A stretch of 35,953 nt of DNA from Akkermansia muciniphila. GTDB lineage: Bacteria > Verrucomicrobiota > Verrucomicrobiia > Limisphaerales > UBA11320. The notes under the pieces are model-generated. The model ran no database searches and was not told where the DNA came from. It saw only the letters and a list, made by a program, of their open reading frames with translations. Positions 25,676 through 34,451 of this stretch are shown here, piece after piece. The stretch is taken from positions 1 to 35,953 of the forward strand of contig CAMAVD010000020.1 of the NCBI GenBank assembly GCA_945861575.1, given 5' to 3'. Numbering within the stretch: position 1 is the first letter of the stretch; every line of letters begins with the position of its first letter. The position numbers and the translations under genes are program-made.

Positions 25676-25843
25676 TTACTTGATTTCGCGGTGGACAGTA
25701 TGCCGCCGCAAAAACGGATTATACTTCTTGATCTCGATCTTCTCGGTCTGAAGCTTCTTGTTCCGCGTGGTTGTGTAGCGGGACGGAGGTTTTCCCTCCT
25801 TGCGAGCTTCAGTACATTCAATGGTCACTATTTCTCGGGGCAT
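25676..25843 (-). CDS. rpmG: 50S ribosomal protein L33, zinc-ribbon-less form
   Basis: Product of 55 residues, [17 protein letters not shown] followed by [20 protein letters not shown] and [15 protein letters not shown]. The fold-defining residues of L33 are kept, but of the four zinc ligands of C-plus L33 only Cys10 remains: the expected CxxC at 10-13 is CTEA, and the second CxxC at 42-45 is NPFL. It starts three bases after the DksA-like gene stop and ends six bases before rpsR, so the three are one transcription unit. Confidence 0.95.
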   Translation of the reverse strand: MPREIVTIECTEARKEGKPPSRYTTTRNKKLQTEKIEIKKYNPFLRRHTVHREIK

Positions 25844-25846
25844 AAA

Positions 25847-26446
25847 TCACTCTTTCTCTTTCGCCGGCTTCTCTTCCACTTCATCATCGTCGTCGATTTC
25901 AATCGGCGCCGCACTTTCGTCAACCGTCCTCAGACTCCCGAGCTTTCGAGCGCGCAGGACTCCCTCTTTCTCGAGTTGCGCCTGGGCTTCCACCGTGAAC
26001 CTCGTCCAAGGGATCGCCTCAAGGCGAGCCTTGGGAATCGACTTGGAAGTCAACTCACAGGTCCCGTATGTCCCCTTCTCAATCCGCTTCAACGCCTCTT
26101 CAATCTCGTAGACAGCGTCTTGGTCGGAGGACAAAAGACTCAGGGCAAAGTCCCTGTCGAAATTGTCCGTACCCGAATCGGCCATGTGCAGACTGTAATT
26201 GTCCATCTCTGCAGCCGATTCCTTCGCTAAGCCGCTCATCTGATGCGTAAGGCGGTCGCGCAAATCCATCAGATTCTCCTGATATTTCACCCACTCGGGC
26301 TTAATTTTCTTCGGAGGCTCAGAATGGATACCTTTGGCAGCTCTGCCAATAGCGCCGAGAATGGCGGCCGAGGTGGCAACTCCGGCCTTACCCTTCTGCG
26401 CGGCGGGGGCATCCCCCTTCTTCTCGGTCTTTTTCTTATTTGTCAC
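25847..26446 (-). CDS. DksA/TraR-family protein with degenerate zinc finger
   Basis: Product of 199 residues from GTG 26446 (MTNKKKTEKKG). An N-terminal Lys-rich tail leads to a coiled coil (about 50-120; GTDNFDRDFALSLLSSDQD near its tip) and the TraR/DksA finger region (EEALKRIEKGTYGTCELTSK, then PKARLEAIPWTRFTVEAQ). Of the four finger cysteines only Cys130 is left; the others are Thr133, Thr151 and Ala154. The C-terminus is acidic (EIDDDDEVEE). DksA proteins act in the RNA polymerase secondary channel with ppGpp. C-minus forms such as Pseudomonas DksA2 work without zinc. First gene of the unit with rpmG and rpsR. The 238 bases upstream, to glnD, hold no gene and no clear promoter; a GCAGGG-TG-CCCTGC repeat lies near 26614-26628. 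Confidence 0.88.
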   Translation of the reverse strand: MTNKKKTEKKGDAPAAQKGKAGVATSAAILGAIGRAAKGIHSEPPKKIKPEWVKYQENLMDLRDRLTHQMSGLAKESAAEMDNYSLHMADSGTDNFDRDFALSLLSSDQDAVYEIEEALKRIEKGTYGTCELTSKSIPKARLEAIPWTRFTVEAQAQLEKEGVLRARKLGSLRTVDESAAPIEIDDDDEVEEKPAKEKE

Positions 26447-26684
26447 AGCTAAGTCTTCGTTAAAATTTGCCAGACCCCCACCGTTGACTGAGGCTCACTT
26501 CCGTTATCAAAGCCCCACGGAGGGTGCGGGAATGTACCAAACGAGCGGCAATAATCTACAAAAATGTGATACCAATTTTGAGAGCCTAGTCCACTCAACG
26601 CATCGAAGACGTCTCTGCAGGGTGCCCTGCGTTAGAGAATATACAAGCTTTTGAGGATAAAATTAGGACTTTTCAAGTCGCCTC

Positions 26685-29459
26685 TCACGCCAAAAGGTCC
26701 CCAAGCGACCGCCGGAGCCTCTCCTCAATAAATTGCTGCCTATGAAGAGACACCAACTTCTCCCCGTCGCTGTCGGAGACGTAAAAGCTGTCCAATGCCG
26801 CTCCATGCTCTGTCACAATCTTGGCTAAGTGGATGTCCAACCGCAACTCGGCAAAGACCTCGGCAATCTCATAGAGCAACCCCAATCGATCCTCCGTCTC
26901 GACGTCAATAACGGTACTGTCCTCCGAGGTCAGATTGTCGAATCGTATCGTGGTCGGCAAGGACTGCCCCTCCAACCAGGCGCGGTCGGGCTTCTTGGTG
27001 GAGCTTGGACGCAGGATCGCCTGTCTGAAATCGACCTTTTCGCCCATCAGCGCTCGTGACAGCAATTCCTCAAACCGCTGCCGCTCTTCCTTGGTTACAA
27101 CGCTCCCACTGCGGCCGCTCGTGACGTCATAGGAATCAAGCGCAAGACCGTCGGCCCGACTAAAGATCTGGGCGCTCAAAATGTTAATTCCTGCGGCGGC
27201 GAAGGACCCTGAGATTCGGCTGAAGAGGCCGGGCCGGTCCCAGGTGCACAACCGACAGCGGGTCAACCCCCTATCGGGCTCGTTGTGCCAGTCCAATACC
27301 GGCTCCAATGCATCGGTCTGACCCTCGATCTGCTTGTGCATGAACCGATGACTCAGCGCAACATCTGTCGCGATCTGACGAGCCTGATGGATTCGAAAAT
27401 AGCGCTTGGGCAGGTTTTCGAAATGGGCCTGAAGCTCATCCTGAGTGATCGTGCGGGGCAGCATCTCCCTCACCTCTTCCCGCAACAACTCCCTCTCGCG
27501 AGCTTCCGCCATCAGGAACTCGGTCTTCCCCGAAACGACAGCGAAGGCCTTGTTGTGGAGTGTCCAGAGCAGGGAATCCTTGAACCCATTCCACAGTCGA
27601 TCACTGGTAGCGAGCGAATCCACGTAGGTGTGGAGCGTGAGAAGGGACAGATGCTCAGCAGATTGAACCACCCCGGCGAAATGCCTCACCACCACCGGGT
27701 CCTCCAGGTCTCGACGCTGTGAGACGACCGCCATCGTGAGATGCTGCTCGATCAAAAGCCGGAGGGTGTGGGTAAGTGAGCCATCCAGCTCCAGGCGACG
27801 GGCCACGCGATCCGCCAACCGGCTCCCAGAATCGGAATGATCTCCCGTATGATCCGCTTTTCCGGCGTCATGCAGCAGCAGGGCGAGATAGAGAATGAAA
27901 GGGCGCTCCAGCGCATGGAACAGCTCGGAATAGGGCTGTTCCATTGGAATCGAGGGCTTCCAAAGCGCGTCCAGCTTTTCCAAGCAAACGAGCGTATGCT
28001 CATCCGTCGTGTACTGGTGGAAAAACTCGTGCTGAACCAGATTGGTCAGCCGCCCGAACTCGGGAATGTACTTTCCGAGGACCCCCGCTTCGTGCATCGA
28101 TCGCACGATGGGAGCCACGCTGCCCCGATGGTTCAGAATTTCGAGGAAGCTCTCTCGGACATGCTCATCCCGCAGGAAAGCCCGATCGATCAGCCTGAGA
28201 TTGTTTCGGATCAACTGGGACAGCTCAGGACTGATCTTCAGTCCTCGCTGCTGGGCATGCAGAAAAGCCCGCATGAGCCGACGAGGTGAATCGTTAAAGA
28301 TCCGCTTGGAACCCGCATGGATACTAACCTCTCCAAAACGAAACCCGTCCACCACCTCTTCCTTCTTCTTTTTCAGGGGAAGCAGACTCCTGAGCGAGAT
28401 GAGGCGTCGAGGTTTTGGCAACAACGCGAGCCGCTCCTCCACATTCCGCGTAATCAAATAAAGATTGCGTGAGTGAGTGTAGTATTCGTGCATGAACAAC
28501 TCGATCCGGCGACTTGGGGATCGGTCGGAAAAGCCGAGATGTGTCGCAACGGCTGGCTGCACGGACCGGGTTAAAACATCCCCGGCGCGATTCACATGAT
28601 AGTGCAAATCGTTGCGCACTCTTAAGAGAAAATCATATCCCGTCTCTAGCTGCCGCCGCTCCAGATCGGTAATCAGCTCTTTTTGCTCCAATTCCACCAG
28701 AGAACCGGTGCCATACTTGAAAAAGGCCATCCAGCGCAGGTTCTGAAAGTCGCGCAGACCCCCACAGCCGTTCTTAATGTTGGGCTCCTGCATGGTCGCT
28801 GAATTCCCAAAGCGCTGGCGACGGCTGTTCTGATCCTCGATGCGAGAGGCAATGTAGGCGTCCTCGTGCCCGGACACACAACGTGCAAGCACCGTCCGTT
28901 GAAATTTCCGGAAGAGCTCCTCGTCACCGATCAGCAAGCGGGACTCGATCAGGGAGGTCTTGGACTGCATGTTCTGATTGGCCACTTCCACGCAATCCTG
29001 CACGTCCCGGACGGAGTAGCCCACTTTCAGCCCGAAGTTGAAAAGGGGTAGGAGCACCCCATCGACGAATTTCGACAGATGTGGAAGAGCCTTGACCCCG
29101 GCAACCACCTGGCCCGAGTGCAAAACCATGACATCGATGTCGCTGTGAGGGTTCAGCTCAGCACGTCCATAACCGCCGATGGCGACCAAGGCCAAGGGAG
29201 GAAACTCCCGCTGAGCCTGGGCGGACAAGGTAGCCTTGGTGGCGATCCAAAGGTACCGAAGCACCTGATCCAGAAGACAGGCCCGCGCCTCGCAGACCTC
29301 CAAGCCTCCCCCCCCTCCTCGGTGCCAGATCCGGAGACGGGCACTCTCCACCTTGAGAAAGTTTTTGAACCGCTGCTCCTCGGTGGTCACCGAAGTGCCG
29401 GGCGGGAGGGACAGCTTCTCAGCCGCCCTCGCCTGGATCTTCTCCTGCAAGCTGAGCAT
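26685..29459 (-). CDS. glnD: Bifunctional PII uridylyltransferase/uridylyl-removing enzyme
   Basis: Product of 924 residues, full length for the family. Order: nucleotidyltransferase domain (GGYGRAELNPHSDIDV, 95-110), GlnD central region (NIKNGCGGLRDFQNL, 227-241), HD hydrolase domain (LLLHDAGKADHTGDHS, His530-Asp531) and two C-terminal ACT domains (CTWDRPGLFSRISGSFAAAG; TEDRLGLLYEIAEVFAELRL). It adds UMP to Tyr51 of PII when glutamine is low and removes it when glutamine is high. All catalytic motifs are intact. The GlnB substrate is encoded at 10305-10643. It lies 30 bases after thiH on the same strand and may be co-transcribed. Confidence 0.96.
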   Translation of the reverse strand: MLSLQEKIQARAAEKLSLPPGTSVTTEEQRFKNFLKVESARLRIWHRGGGGGLEVCEARACLLDQVLRYLWIATKATLSAQAQREFPPLALVAIGGYGRAELNPHSDIDVMVLHSGQVVAGVKALPHLSKFVDGVLLPLFNFGLKVGYSVRDVQDCVEVANQNMQSKTSLIESRLLIGDEELFRKFQRTVLARCVSGHEDAYIASRIEDQNSRRQRFGNSATMQEPNIKNGCGGLRDFQNLRWMAFFKYGTGSLVELEQKELITDLERRQLETGYDFLLRVRNDLHYHVNRAGDVLTRSVQPAVATHLGFSDRSPSRRIELFMHEYYTHSRNLYLITRNVEERLALLPKPRRLISLRSLLPLKKKKEEVVDGFRFGEVSIHAGSKRIFNDSPRRLMRAFLHAQQRGLKISPELSQLIRNNLRLIDRAFLRDEHVRESFLEILNHRGSVAPIVRSMHEAGVLGKYIPEFGRLTNLVQHEFFHQYTTDEHTLVCLEKLDALWKPSIPMEQPYSELFHALERPFILYLALLLHDAGKADHTGDHSDSGSRLADRVARRLELDGSLTHTLRLLIEQHLTMAVVSQRRDLEDPVVVRHFAGVVQSAEHLSLLTLHTYVDSLATSDRLWNGFKDSLLWTLHNKAFAVVSGKTEFLMAEARERELLREEVREMLPRTITQDELQAHFENLPKRYFRIHQARQIATDVALSHRFMHKQIEGQTDALEPVLDWHNEPDRGLTRCRLCTWDRPGLFSRISGSFAAAGINILSAQIFSRADGLALDSYDVTSGRSGSVVTKEERQRFEELLSRALMGEKVDFRQAILRPSSTKKPDRAWLEGQSLPTTIRFDNLTSEDSTVIDVETEDRLGLLYEIAEVFAELRLDIHLAKIVTEHGAALDSFYVSDSDGEKLVSLHRQQFIEERLRRSLGDLLA

Positions 29460-29489
29460 CCAGTCACCCTAGCAACCCCAGCCGCAGTG

Positions 29490-30713
29490 TCACATTTTTT
29501 CCGCGACCGCTCCAGAAAGCCCCCATTCCCAGTCCTTCCAAACGGGTTCATAGCCCATGCCGCGCAGGCGGCTAGCCATCTGGGCTGGCGACCGGTGATC
29601 CGCGATGTCGAACTGGCCGGTAGCCGCGGTCCCCATCCCTTCCGCAGGAACCCATTCACGAGCTCCTTCGGCCAAGGGGAGAACACGGCCGCCTCGGGTA
29701 TAATGAATCCGTTCCTTACCCGCCCCAGTATAGCCACCTGGCTCGGTATGGCTTCCGGCGCTGATCAGGGTGATCCCCAGAGGTATCAGGCCATCTCTCA
29801 GAGCTTCAGGCTCCCGGGTGGAGAGCACCAGGCCCACATCAGGCAGGAGCAAACGCAGGGCACAGATGGCCTGTACCAGCTCCCGATCGGACAGGACCGA
29901 CAACGGCTCGAACGCCCCAGCGCAGGGCCTGAGGCGCGGCAGCGCAACGGTCACCTGGGCCTTCCAGCAATGTCGTAAAAGGTATTGGGCATGCGCCGCA
30001 ACCGCCAGCACGTCAGCTCGCCAGTCGCTCAGGCCGAACAGGGCTCCAATGCCGAGGCGTCGGAATCCCGCGTCATAGGCACGCTCCGGGGTCTCCAGAC
30101 GCCAGTCAAAGTCCCGCTTCGGCCCTGCCGTGTGCATTTGTCCATAGAGGCTGCGATTGTAGGTCTCCTGATACACCACCAACCCCTCCGCACCCGCCTC
30201 CACCATAGGCACGTAGTCCGCACGCTCCATCGGCCCCACCTCCAAGGAAACCCCTGGAACGAGAGCCCGCAGTGTCCGAATGGACTCCGCTAGGTAGCCA
30301 TTAGACACAAACTTCGGATGCTCCCCAGCCACCAGCAAGACATTCCTGAAGCCCTGGGCGACCAACTCTAAACCCTCACGACGCACCTCTTCCTGGCTGA
30401 GGGTGACCCGGAGAATCGCATTGTCCCTCGAAAAGCCGCAATATTGACAGTTATTGATGCACTCGTTGGATAAATACATCGGTGCGAAGAGCCTGATCAC
30501 TCGCCCGAAACGCTGCCGCGTAAGGGTCTGGGACCTTCGTCCAAGCTCCTCCAGCAAGGTCGCGCTCCCGGGGGATATCAGGGCTGCAAAGTCGTCCATG
30601 GTCAGAGGCTCTGACTTCGACAACGCGCGGCGGGCGTGCTCGGAAGAGCCCCCCCGAGCGGTCTCAAGCCAGCGGTCAAACGGTAACCGGTTGAATTCGG
30701 TGACAAAACTCAC
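29490..30713 (-). CDS. thiH: 2-iminoacetate synthase ThiH (radical SAM)
   Basis: Product of about 407 residues from GTG 30713 (VSFVTEFNRLPFDRW); the frame extends 12 codons further without better support. ThiH cleaves tyrosine to 2-iminoacetate and p-cresol to feed thiazole formation for thiamine. The radical-SAM cluster is NECINNCQYCGFSRDN with Cys85, Cys89 and Cys92. Further family motifs are GEHPKFVSNGYL, YQETYNRSLYGQMH, GIGALFGLSDWR and the C-terminal MGYEPVWKDWE. Related BATS-type enzymes (HydG) are less likely given this end. No thiG, thiS or thiF is beside it, so the rest of the pathway must be elsewhere. Confidence 0.9.
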   Translation of the reverse strand: MSFVTEFNRLPFDRWLETARGGSSEHARRALSKSEPLTMDDFAALISPGSATLLEELGRRSQTLTRQRFGRVIRLFAPMYLSNECINNCQYCGFSRDNAILRVTLSQEEVRREGLELVAQGFRNVLLVAGEHPKFVSNGYLAESIRTLRALVPGVSLEVGPMERADYVPMVEAGAEGLVVYQETYNRSLYGQMHTAGPKRDFDWRLETPERAYDAGFRRLGIGALFGLSDWRADVLAVAAHAQYLLRHCWKAQVTVALPRLRPCAGAFEPLSVLSDRELVQAICALRLLLPDVGLVLSTREPEALRDGLIPLGITLISAGSHTEPGGYTGAGKERIHYTRGGRVLPLAEGAREWVPAEGMGTAATGQFDIADHRSPAQMASRLRGMGYEPVWKDWEWGLSGAVAEKM

Positions 30714-30834
30714 GAGGACAGGATAGCAGGCAACCCAATCCCCACCCAAGACTTTTGAAAGGGGTCCTTACCCAGCCCCCCCCACTCGAACAGACTGGAA
30801 ATTTGTTTTACCACCCGCTAGTAATAACGCCTCG

Positions 30835-31824
30835 ATGAATACTGGTATCACCGCCATCAATGAGGAAGTCCAGCGCGCTGGGGCCTTCGTGCGCCCGCTG
30901 TATGCCGAACTCGGCAAGGTCGTCATTGGACAAACCTACCTGATCGAACGATTGATCATCGGCATGCTCACCAATGGACACGTGCTGCTGGAGGGTGTCC
31001 CCGGACTCGCCAAGACGCTCTCCGTAAAATCGCTCGCAGCCTGCCTGAGCGTCCGCTTCTCTCGCATACAGTTCACCCCCGACATGTTGCCTGCGGACGT
31101 GGTCGGAACGCAGATCTACGATGCTCGCTCCAGCGGCTTCACCACGCGCAAGGGCCCCATCTTTGCCAACTTGGTTTTGGCCGATGAAATCAATCGGGCT
31201 CCGGCCAAAGTGCAGAGCGCTTTGCTCGAAGCCATGCAGGAAAAGCAGGTCACGCTGGGCGATGCCACCTATAAGTTGGAGGAACCGTTTCTGGTGATGG
31301 CCACCCAAAACCCCATCGAACAGGAGGGAACCTACCCGCTACCGGAAGCTCAGGTAGACCGCTTCATGTTAAAGCTGAAGATTGGCTACCCCTCCCGGCA
31401 GGAGGAACGCCAGATCCTCGACCTGATGGCGCGAACAACGCAACTCCCCGCCACCGGCCCAGTAGTGGACGCCCAGTCCGTGCTCGCGGCACGTCGGGTG
31501 ATCAACGACATCTATATCGATGACAAAGTGAAGGACTATATCGTGGACTTGGTCTGTGCGACCCGCGATCCAGAATCCTACAAGATCCAGCTCAGGGAGT
31601 TTATCCAATTGGGAGCTTCCCCCCGCGCAACCATCGCTCTTACCCTCGCCGCGAAGGCCTACGCCTTCCTGAAAGGGCGTGGATACGTCACCCCGCAGGA
31701 TGTCAAAAGCGTCGGCATGGACGTCCTGCGGCACCGCGTGGCCATCACTTATGAGGCGGAGGCCGAGGACAAGACCAGCGAGTCCATCGTCCAGCAGATC
31801 TTCGACGAACTCCCCGTGCCCTGA
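30835..31824 (+). CDS. MoxR-family AAA+ ATPase
   Basis: Product of 329 residues. Walker A is GVPGLAKT (54-61), Walker B LVLADEINRAP (113-123), sensor 1 lies in MATQNPIEQEGTYPLPEAQV, and the C-terminal lid has GASPRATIALTLAAKAYAFL. MoxR ATPases act as chaperones that insert metals or mature partner proteins, usually with VWA-domain proteins. It is the first gene of a plus-strand operon followed by DUF58, a membrane-anchored protein and a VWA protein, the classic partner set. Start ATG 30835. Confidence 0.94.
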   Translation: MNTGITAINEEVQRAGAFVRPLYAELGKVVIGQTYLIERLIIGMLTNGHVLLEGVPGLAKTLSVKSLAACLSVRFSRIQFTPDMLPADVVGTQIYDARSSGFTTRKGPIFANLVLADEINRAPAKVQSALLEAMQEKQVTLGDATYKLEEPFLVMATQNPIEQEGTYPLPEAQVDRFMLKLKIGYPSRQEERQILDLMARTTQLPATGPVVDAQSVLAARRVINDIYIDDKVKDYIVDLVCATRDPESYKIQLREFIQLGASPRATIALTLAAKAYAFLKGRGYVTPQDVKSVGMDVLRHRVAITYEAEAEDKTSESIVQQIFDELPVP

Positions 31825-31868
31825 CCCCACCGGATCCAAACCGCAGCTGCAAAGCATTTCCCAGGCGC

Positions 31869-32819
31869 ATGATCCCCAAAGCTATTCTGAAGAAGCTCCG
31901 CCAGATAGAGCTGCGCACCAACCGTCTCGTGACCGAGACTCTGGGCGGGCAATATCACAGCGTCTTCAAGGGACAGGGGATGAATTTCGAGGAAGTGCGG
32001 GAGTATCAACCGGGTGACGATGTCCGCTTTATCGATTGGAATGTAACGGCAAGGATGAACCATCCGTTCATCAAGAAGTACGTCGAGGAGCGGGAACTGA
32101 CACTGATCCTCGTGGTCGACTTGAGCGCCTCCGGCCTGTTTGGGTCCGCCGACCAATCGAAGCGCGAGCTTGCAGCCGAGATTGCCGCCGTCCTGGCCTT
32201 CTCCGCGATTCGAAACAATGACAAGGTCGGACTGATCCTCTACACCGATGAGGTGGAACGTTACTTCGCCCCGCGCAAAGGCCGTCGTCATGTCCTCAGA
32301 GTGATCCGGGACATTTTATTCCACACACCCAAGGGGACAGGAACCCGGCTCAACCATGCGCTTCAGTTCCTAAATCGAGTCACCCCGCACCGGGCGATCG
32401 TGGCGGTGATTTCCGACTTCCTGGGGGAAAGCCTCCCACCCGATGCAGGCCGAGCGACAAGTGTCCCCCCTTCTGTCGGCCTCACCCTGGGAGCGGACGT
32501 CATCAGCTCGCTTCGTCAAACGCATCGTCGGCACGATGTCGTTGCGGTTCAGGTTAGCGACCGCTACGAACTCGGCCTGCCCACCCTAGGCCTCCTCACC
32601 TTCGAGGATGCGGAGACCGGGGAGATCAGGGAGGTCCCCACCGGGGACGCCCGCTTTCGAAAACGATTCCAACAAAACAGGGAAGAGGGGCAGCGGGGCT
32701 TCCAGAAACTGCTGCGCTCAGCACGCATCGACTCTCTCCACCTGCACACTCACGAGCCTTACGGTTCCGCACTGGCGAAGTTTTTCGAGACCCGCCAGAG
32801 AAGGATCATGCATGGATGA
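31869..32819 (+). CDS. DUF58 domain protein
   Basis: Product of 316 residues. DUF58 motifs: GGQYHSVFKGQGMNFEEVRE, YQPGDDVRFIDWNVTARM, FIKKYVEERELTLILVVDLS and ASG. The last run is a MIDAS-like DxSxS, so the domain is VWA-related. Cytoplasmic or membrane-associated partner of MoxR. It lies 44 bases after moxR; no membrane segment is visible. Its end overlaps a 13-codon frame that ends at the start of the next gene and is probably meaningless. Confidence 0.92.
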   Translation: MIPKAILKKLRQIELRTNRLVTETLGGQYHSVFKGQGMNFEEVREYQPGDDVRFIDWNVTARMNHPFIKKYVEERELTLILVVDLSASGLFGSADQSKRELAAEIAAVLAFSAIRNNDKVGLILYTDEVERYFAPRKGRRHVLRVIRDILFHTPKGTGTRLNHALQFLNRVTPHRAIVAVISDFLGESLPPDAGRATSVPPSVGLTLGADVISSLRQTHRRHDVVAVQVSDRYELGLPTLGLLTFEDAETGEIREVPTGDARFRKRFQQNREEGQRGFQKLLRSARIDSLHLHTHEPYGSALAKFFETRQRRIMHG

Positions 32820-32849
32820 TCTCACACCTCATTCCGGGGGAGGTCGCGC

Positions 32850-33446
32850 GTGACTAAATCCAATGCAACCGTCCAGATCATTGCGGGGCCCGGAGCCGGG
32901 GCCACCAACGAACTGCGCCCGCTCAAGCCCCTGGCGGATATCCCGATCGGGCCCTGGCCCTGGATCGCAGGGATCATCGCGGTCGCTGCCATGGTCCTTC
33001 TCTGGTGGTGGCTGAGGCGCAATGCCGGACGCTCTTTGCCGGCAAATCCTGAACCAATCATTCCGCCCCATGTCCGAGCTCGCCAAAGGCTGGAGCAAGC
33101 GCTCGGATTACTCAGCGATCCCCGACTCTTCTGCATCGCGGTGTCGGACGCCACTCGACTCTATCTCGAGGAGCGTTTTGATTTGCACGCTCCTGAACGG
33201 ACCACGGAGGAGTTCCTCTACGAACTGCAACGGACGCACCACCTCACCGCGGGTCAAAAAGAGACCCTCGCCCAGTTTCTGGAGCGGTGCGATCTCGTGA
33301 AGTTCGCACGCTTTGAACCCGCAGAGATTGAGCTTCGAGGCCTGCACCGCATCGCCGAACGGCTGGTGGACGAAACGGAACCGGCCGTCGTGGAGCAGTC
33401 CCCGAGCCCCAACGCGCCCCCCAAAAAAGAAGGTTCGAAGCCATGA
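32850..33446 (+). CDS. Membrane-anchored protein of the MoxR/VWA operon (DUF4381-like)
   Basis: Product of 198 residues. GTG 32850 is preceded by GGGGGAGG at a six-base spacing, which settles the start. A single membrane span (WIAGIIAVAAMVLLWWWL, about 38-55) is followed by a cytoplasmic helical domain (ARQRLEQALGLLSDPRLFCI, YLEERFDLHAPERTTEEFL, FLERCDLVKFARFEPAEIE). This matches the position and layout of the small protein between DUF58 and VWA genes in Bat-type operons. It ends in an ATGA overlap with the VWA gene. Confidence 0.8.
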   Translation: MTKSNATVQIIAGPGAGATNELRPLKPLADIPIGPWPWIAGIIAVAAMVLLWWWLRRNAGRSLPANPEPIIPPHVRARQRLEQALGLLSDPRLFCIAVSDATRLYLEERFDLHAPERTTEEFLYELQRTHHLTAGQKETLAQFLERCDLVKFARFEPAEIELRGLHRIAERLVDETEPAVVEQSPSPNAPPKKEGSKP

Positions 33447-34441
33447 CCTTCGCACAGCCAGCATTCCTTCTCCTACTGGCACTACTGCCCCTGATCGCTT
33501 GGCTCAGACGGAGGCGTGGCAAGCCTGCCGCTTTTCTCTATTCCTCCGTCGAGCTTGTCCGTGCGTCACAAGGGACGGCAGGAAGCCTCTCTCGCTGGGT
33601 GTTAGCAGGGCTGCGCTGGGCCTGCCTCGTGCTTCTGATTGTCGCGCTAGCACGACCGCAGGAAGTTCACACGGAGTCTTCGGTAAAGGCGAGCGGCATC
33701 GACATCGCCGTCGCCCTGGATCTCTCCCGAAGCATGGCCTCGGAAGACTTTCGCCACAACCGCCAGCCCGTGAATCGCCTGTTCATGGCCAAGCGGGTGC
33801 TCAAAGACTTCGTACAGAAACGCCCGGGAGATCGCATCGGGTTGGTGGCATTCGCCGGACGCGCCTATGTGGCCTCGCCGTTAACACTCGACCACGACTT
33901 CCTCGTCCAGAACATCGATCGGTTGGAGATGCAGGCCATCCAGGAAGACGGCACCGCCATCGGCTCCGGACTGAGCACTGCCATCAATCGCCTGCGAGAT
34001 CTCAAATCCAAAAGTAAGATCGTCATCCTGATGACGGACGGCCAAAACAACGCTGGCACCGTGCAACCCCTCACCGCCGCCGAGGCGGCGAAAGCACTGA
34101 AGATCAAGGTCTACACCATCGGCGTCGGCATCCGAGGGACAGCGCCGTATCCCCAGATGGATCCCTTCGGGAACAAGCGCTATGTGCAGGTGCCGGTGGA
34201 CATCGACGAGGACACTCTGGGCGGAATCGCGAAGATGACGGGGGGCCAATACTACCGGGCCGATAGCAGCGAAACGCTCGAAAAGATTTACTCTGAGATC
34301 GATCGACTGGAAAAAACCGAGGTCGAGCTCAAAAAGTATGTCAACGCTGAGGAACGCTTCCATTGGGTTGCGATCCCGGCGCTGCTCTGCCTCCTGCTGG
34401 AAATCCTGCTGTCGCATACTCTCTGGCGACGCCTCCCCTAA
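33443..34441 (+). CDS. Membrane-anchored VWA-domain protein (BatA-like)
   Basis: Product of 332 residues. An N-terminal hydrophobic helix (AFLLLLALLPLIAWL), a second one at about 53-70 (VLAGLRWACLVLLIVALA), a VWA domain and a C-terminal helix (about 310-330) match BatA. The MIDAS metal site is Asp93-x-Ser95-x-Ser97 in ALDLSRSMAS, with a later Asp in LMTDGQNNAG. VWA domains of this type sit outside the membrane and work with MoxR, but the client is unknown. In many genomes a second VWA gene and TPR gene follow; here a transporter follows. Confidence 0.93.
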   Translation: MTFAQPAFLLLLALLPLIAWLRRRRGKPAAFLYSSVELVRASQGTAGSLSRWVLAGLRWACLVLLIVALARPQEVHTESSVKASGIDIAVALDLSRSMASEDFRHNRQPVNRLFMAKRVLKDFVQKRPGDRIGLVAFAGRAYVASPLTLDHDFLVQNIDRLEMQAIQEDGTAIGSGLSTAINRLRDLKSKSKIVILMTDGQNNAGTVQPLTAAEAAKALKIKVYTIGVGIRGTAPYPQMDPFGNKRYVQVPVDIDEDTLGGIAKMTGGQYYRADSSETLEKIYSEIDRLEKTEVELKKYVNAEERFHWVAIPALLCLLLEILLSHTLWRRLP

Positions 34442-34451
34442 ACCCGTCGCG

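Noticed and set aside
25115..26230. 371-codon open frame on the plus strand
   Set aside because: It runs antisense across znuA, rpsR, rpmG and the dksA-like gene, all unmistakable on the other strand.
26614..26628. GCAGGG-TG-CCCTGC inverted repeat downstream of glnD as a terminator
   Set aside because: The loop is too short and no T-tract follows on either strand.
32812..32853. 13-codon frame linking DUF58 to the next gene (GTGA overlap)
   Set aside because: Too short to judge; the next gene has its own strong Shine-Dalgarno sequence, so the mini-frame is not needed.
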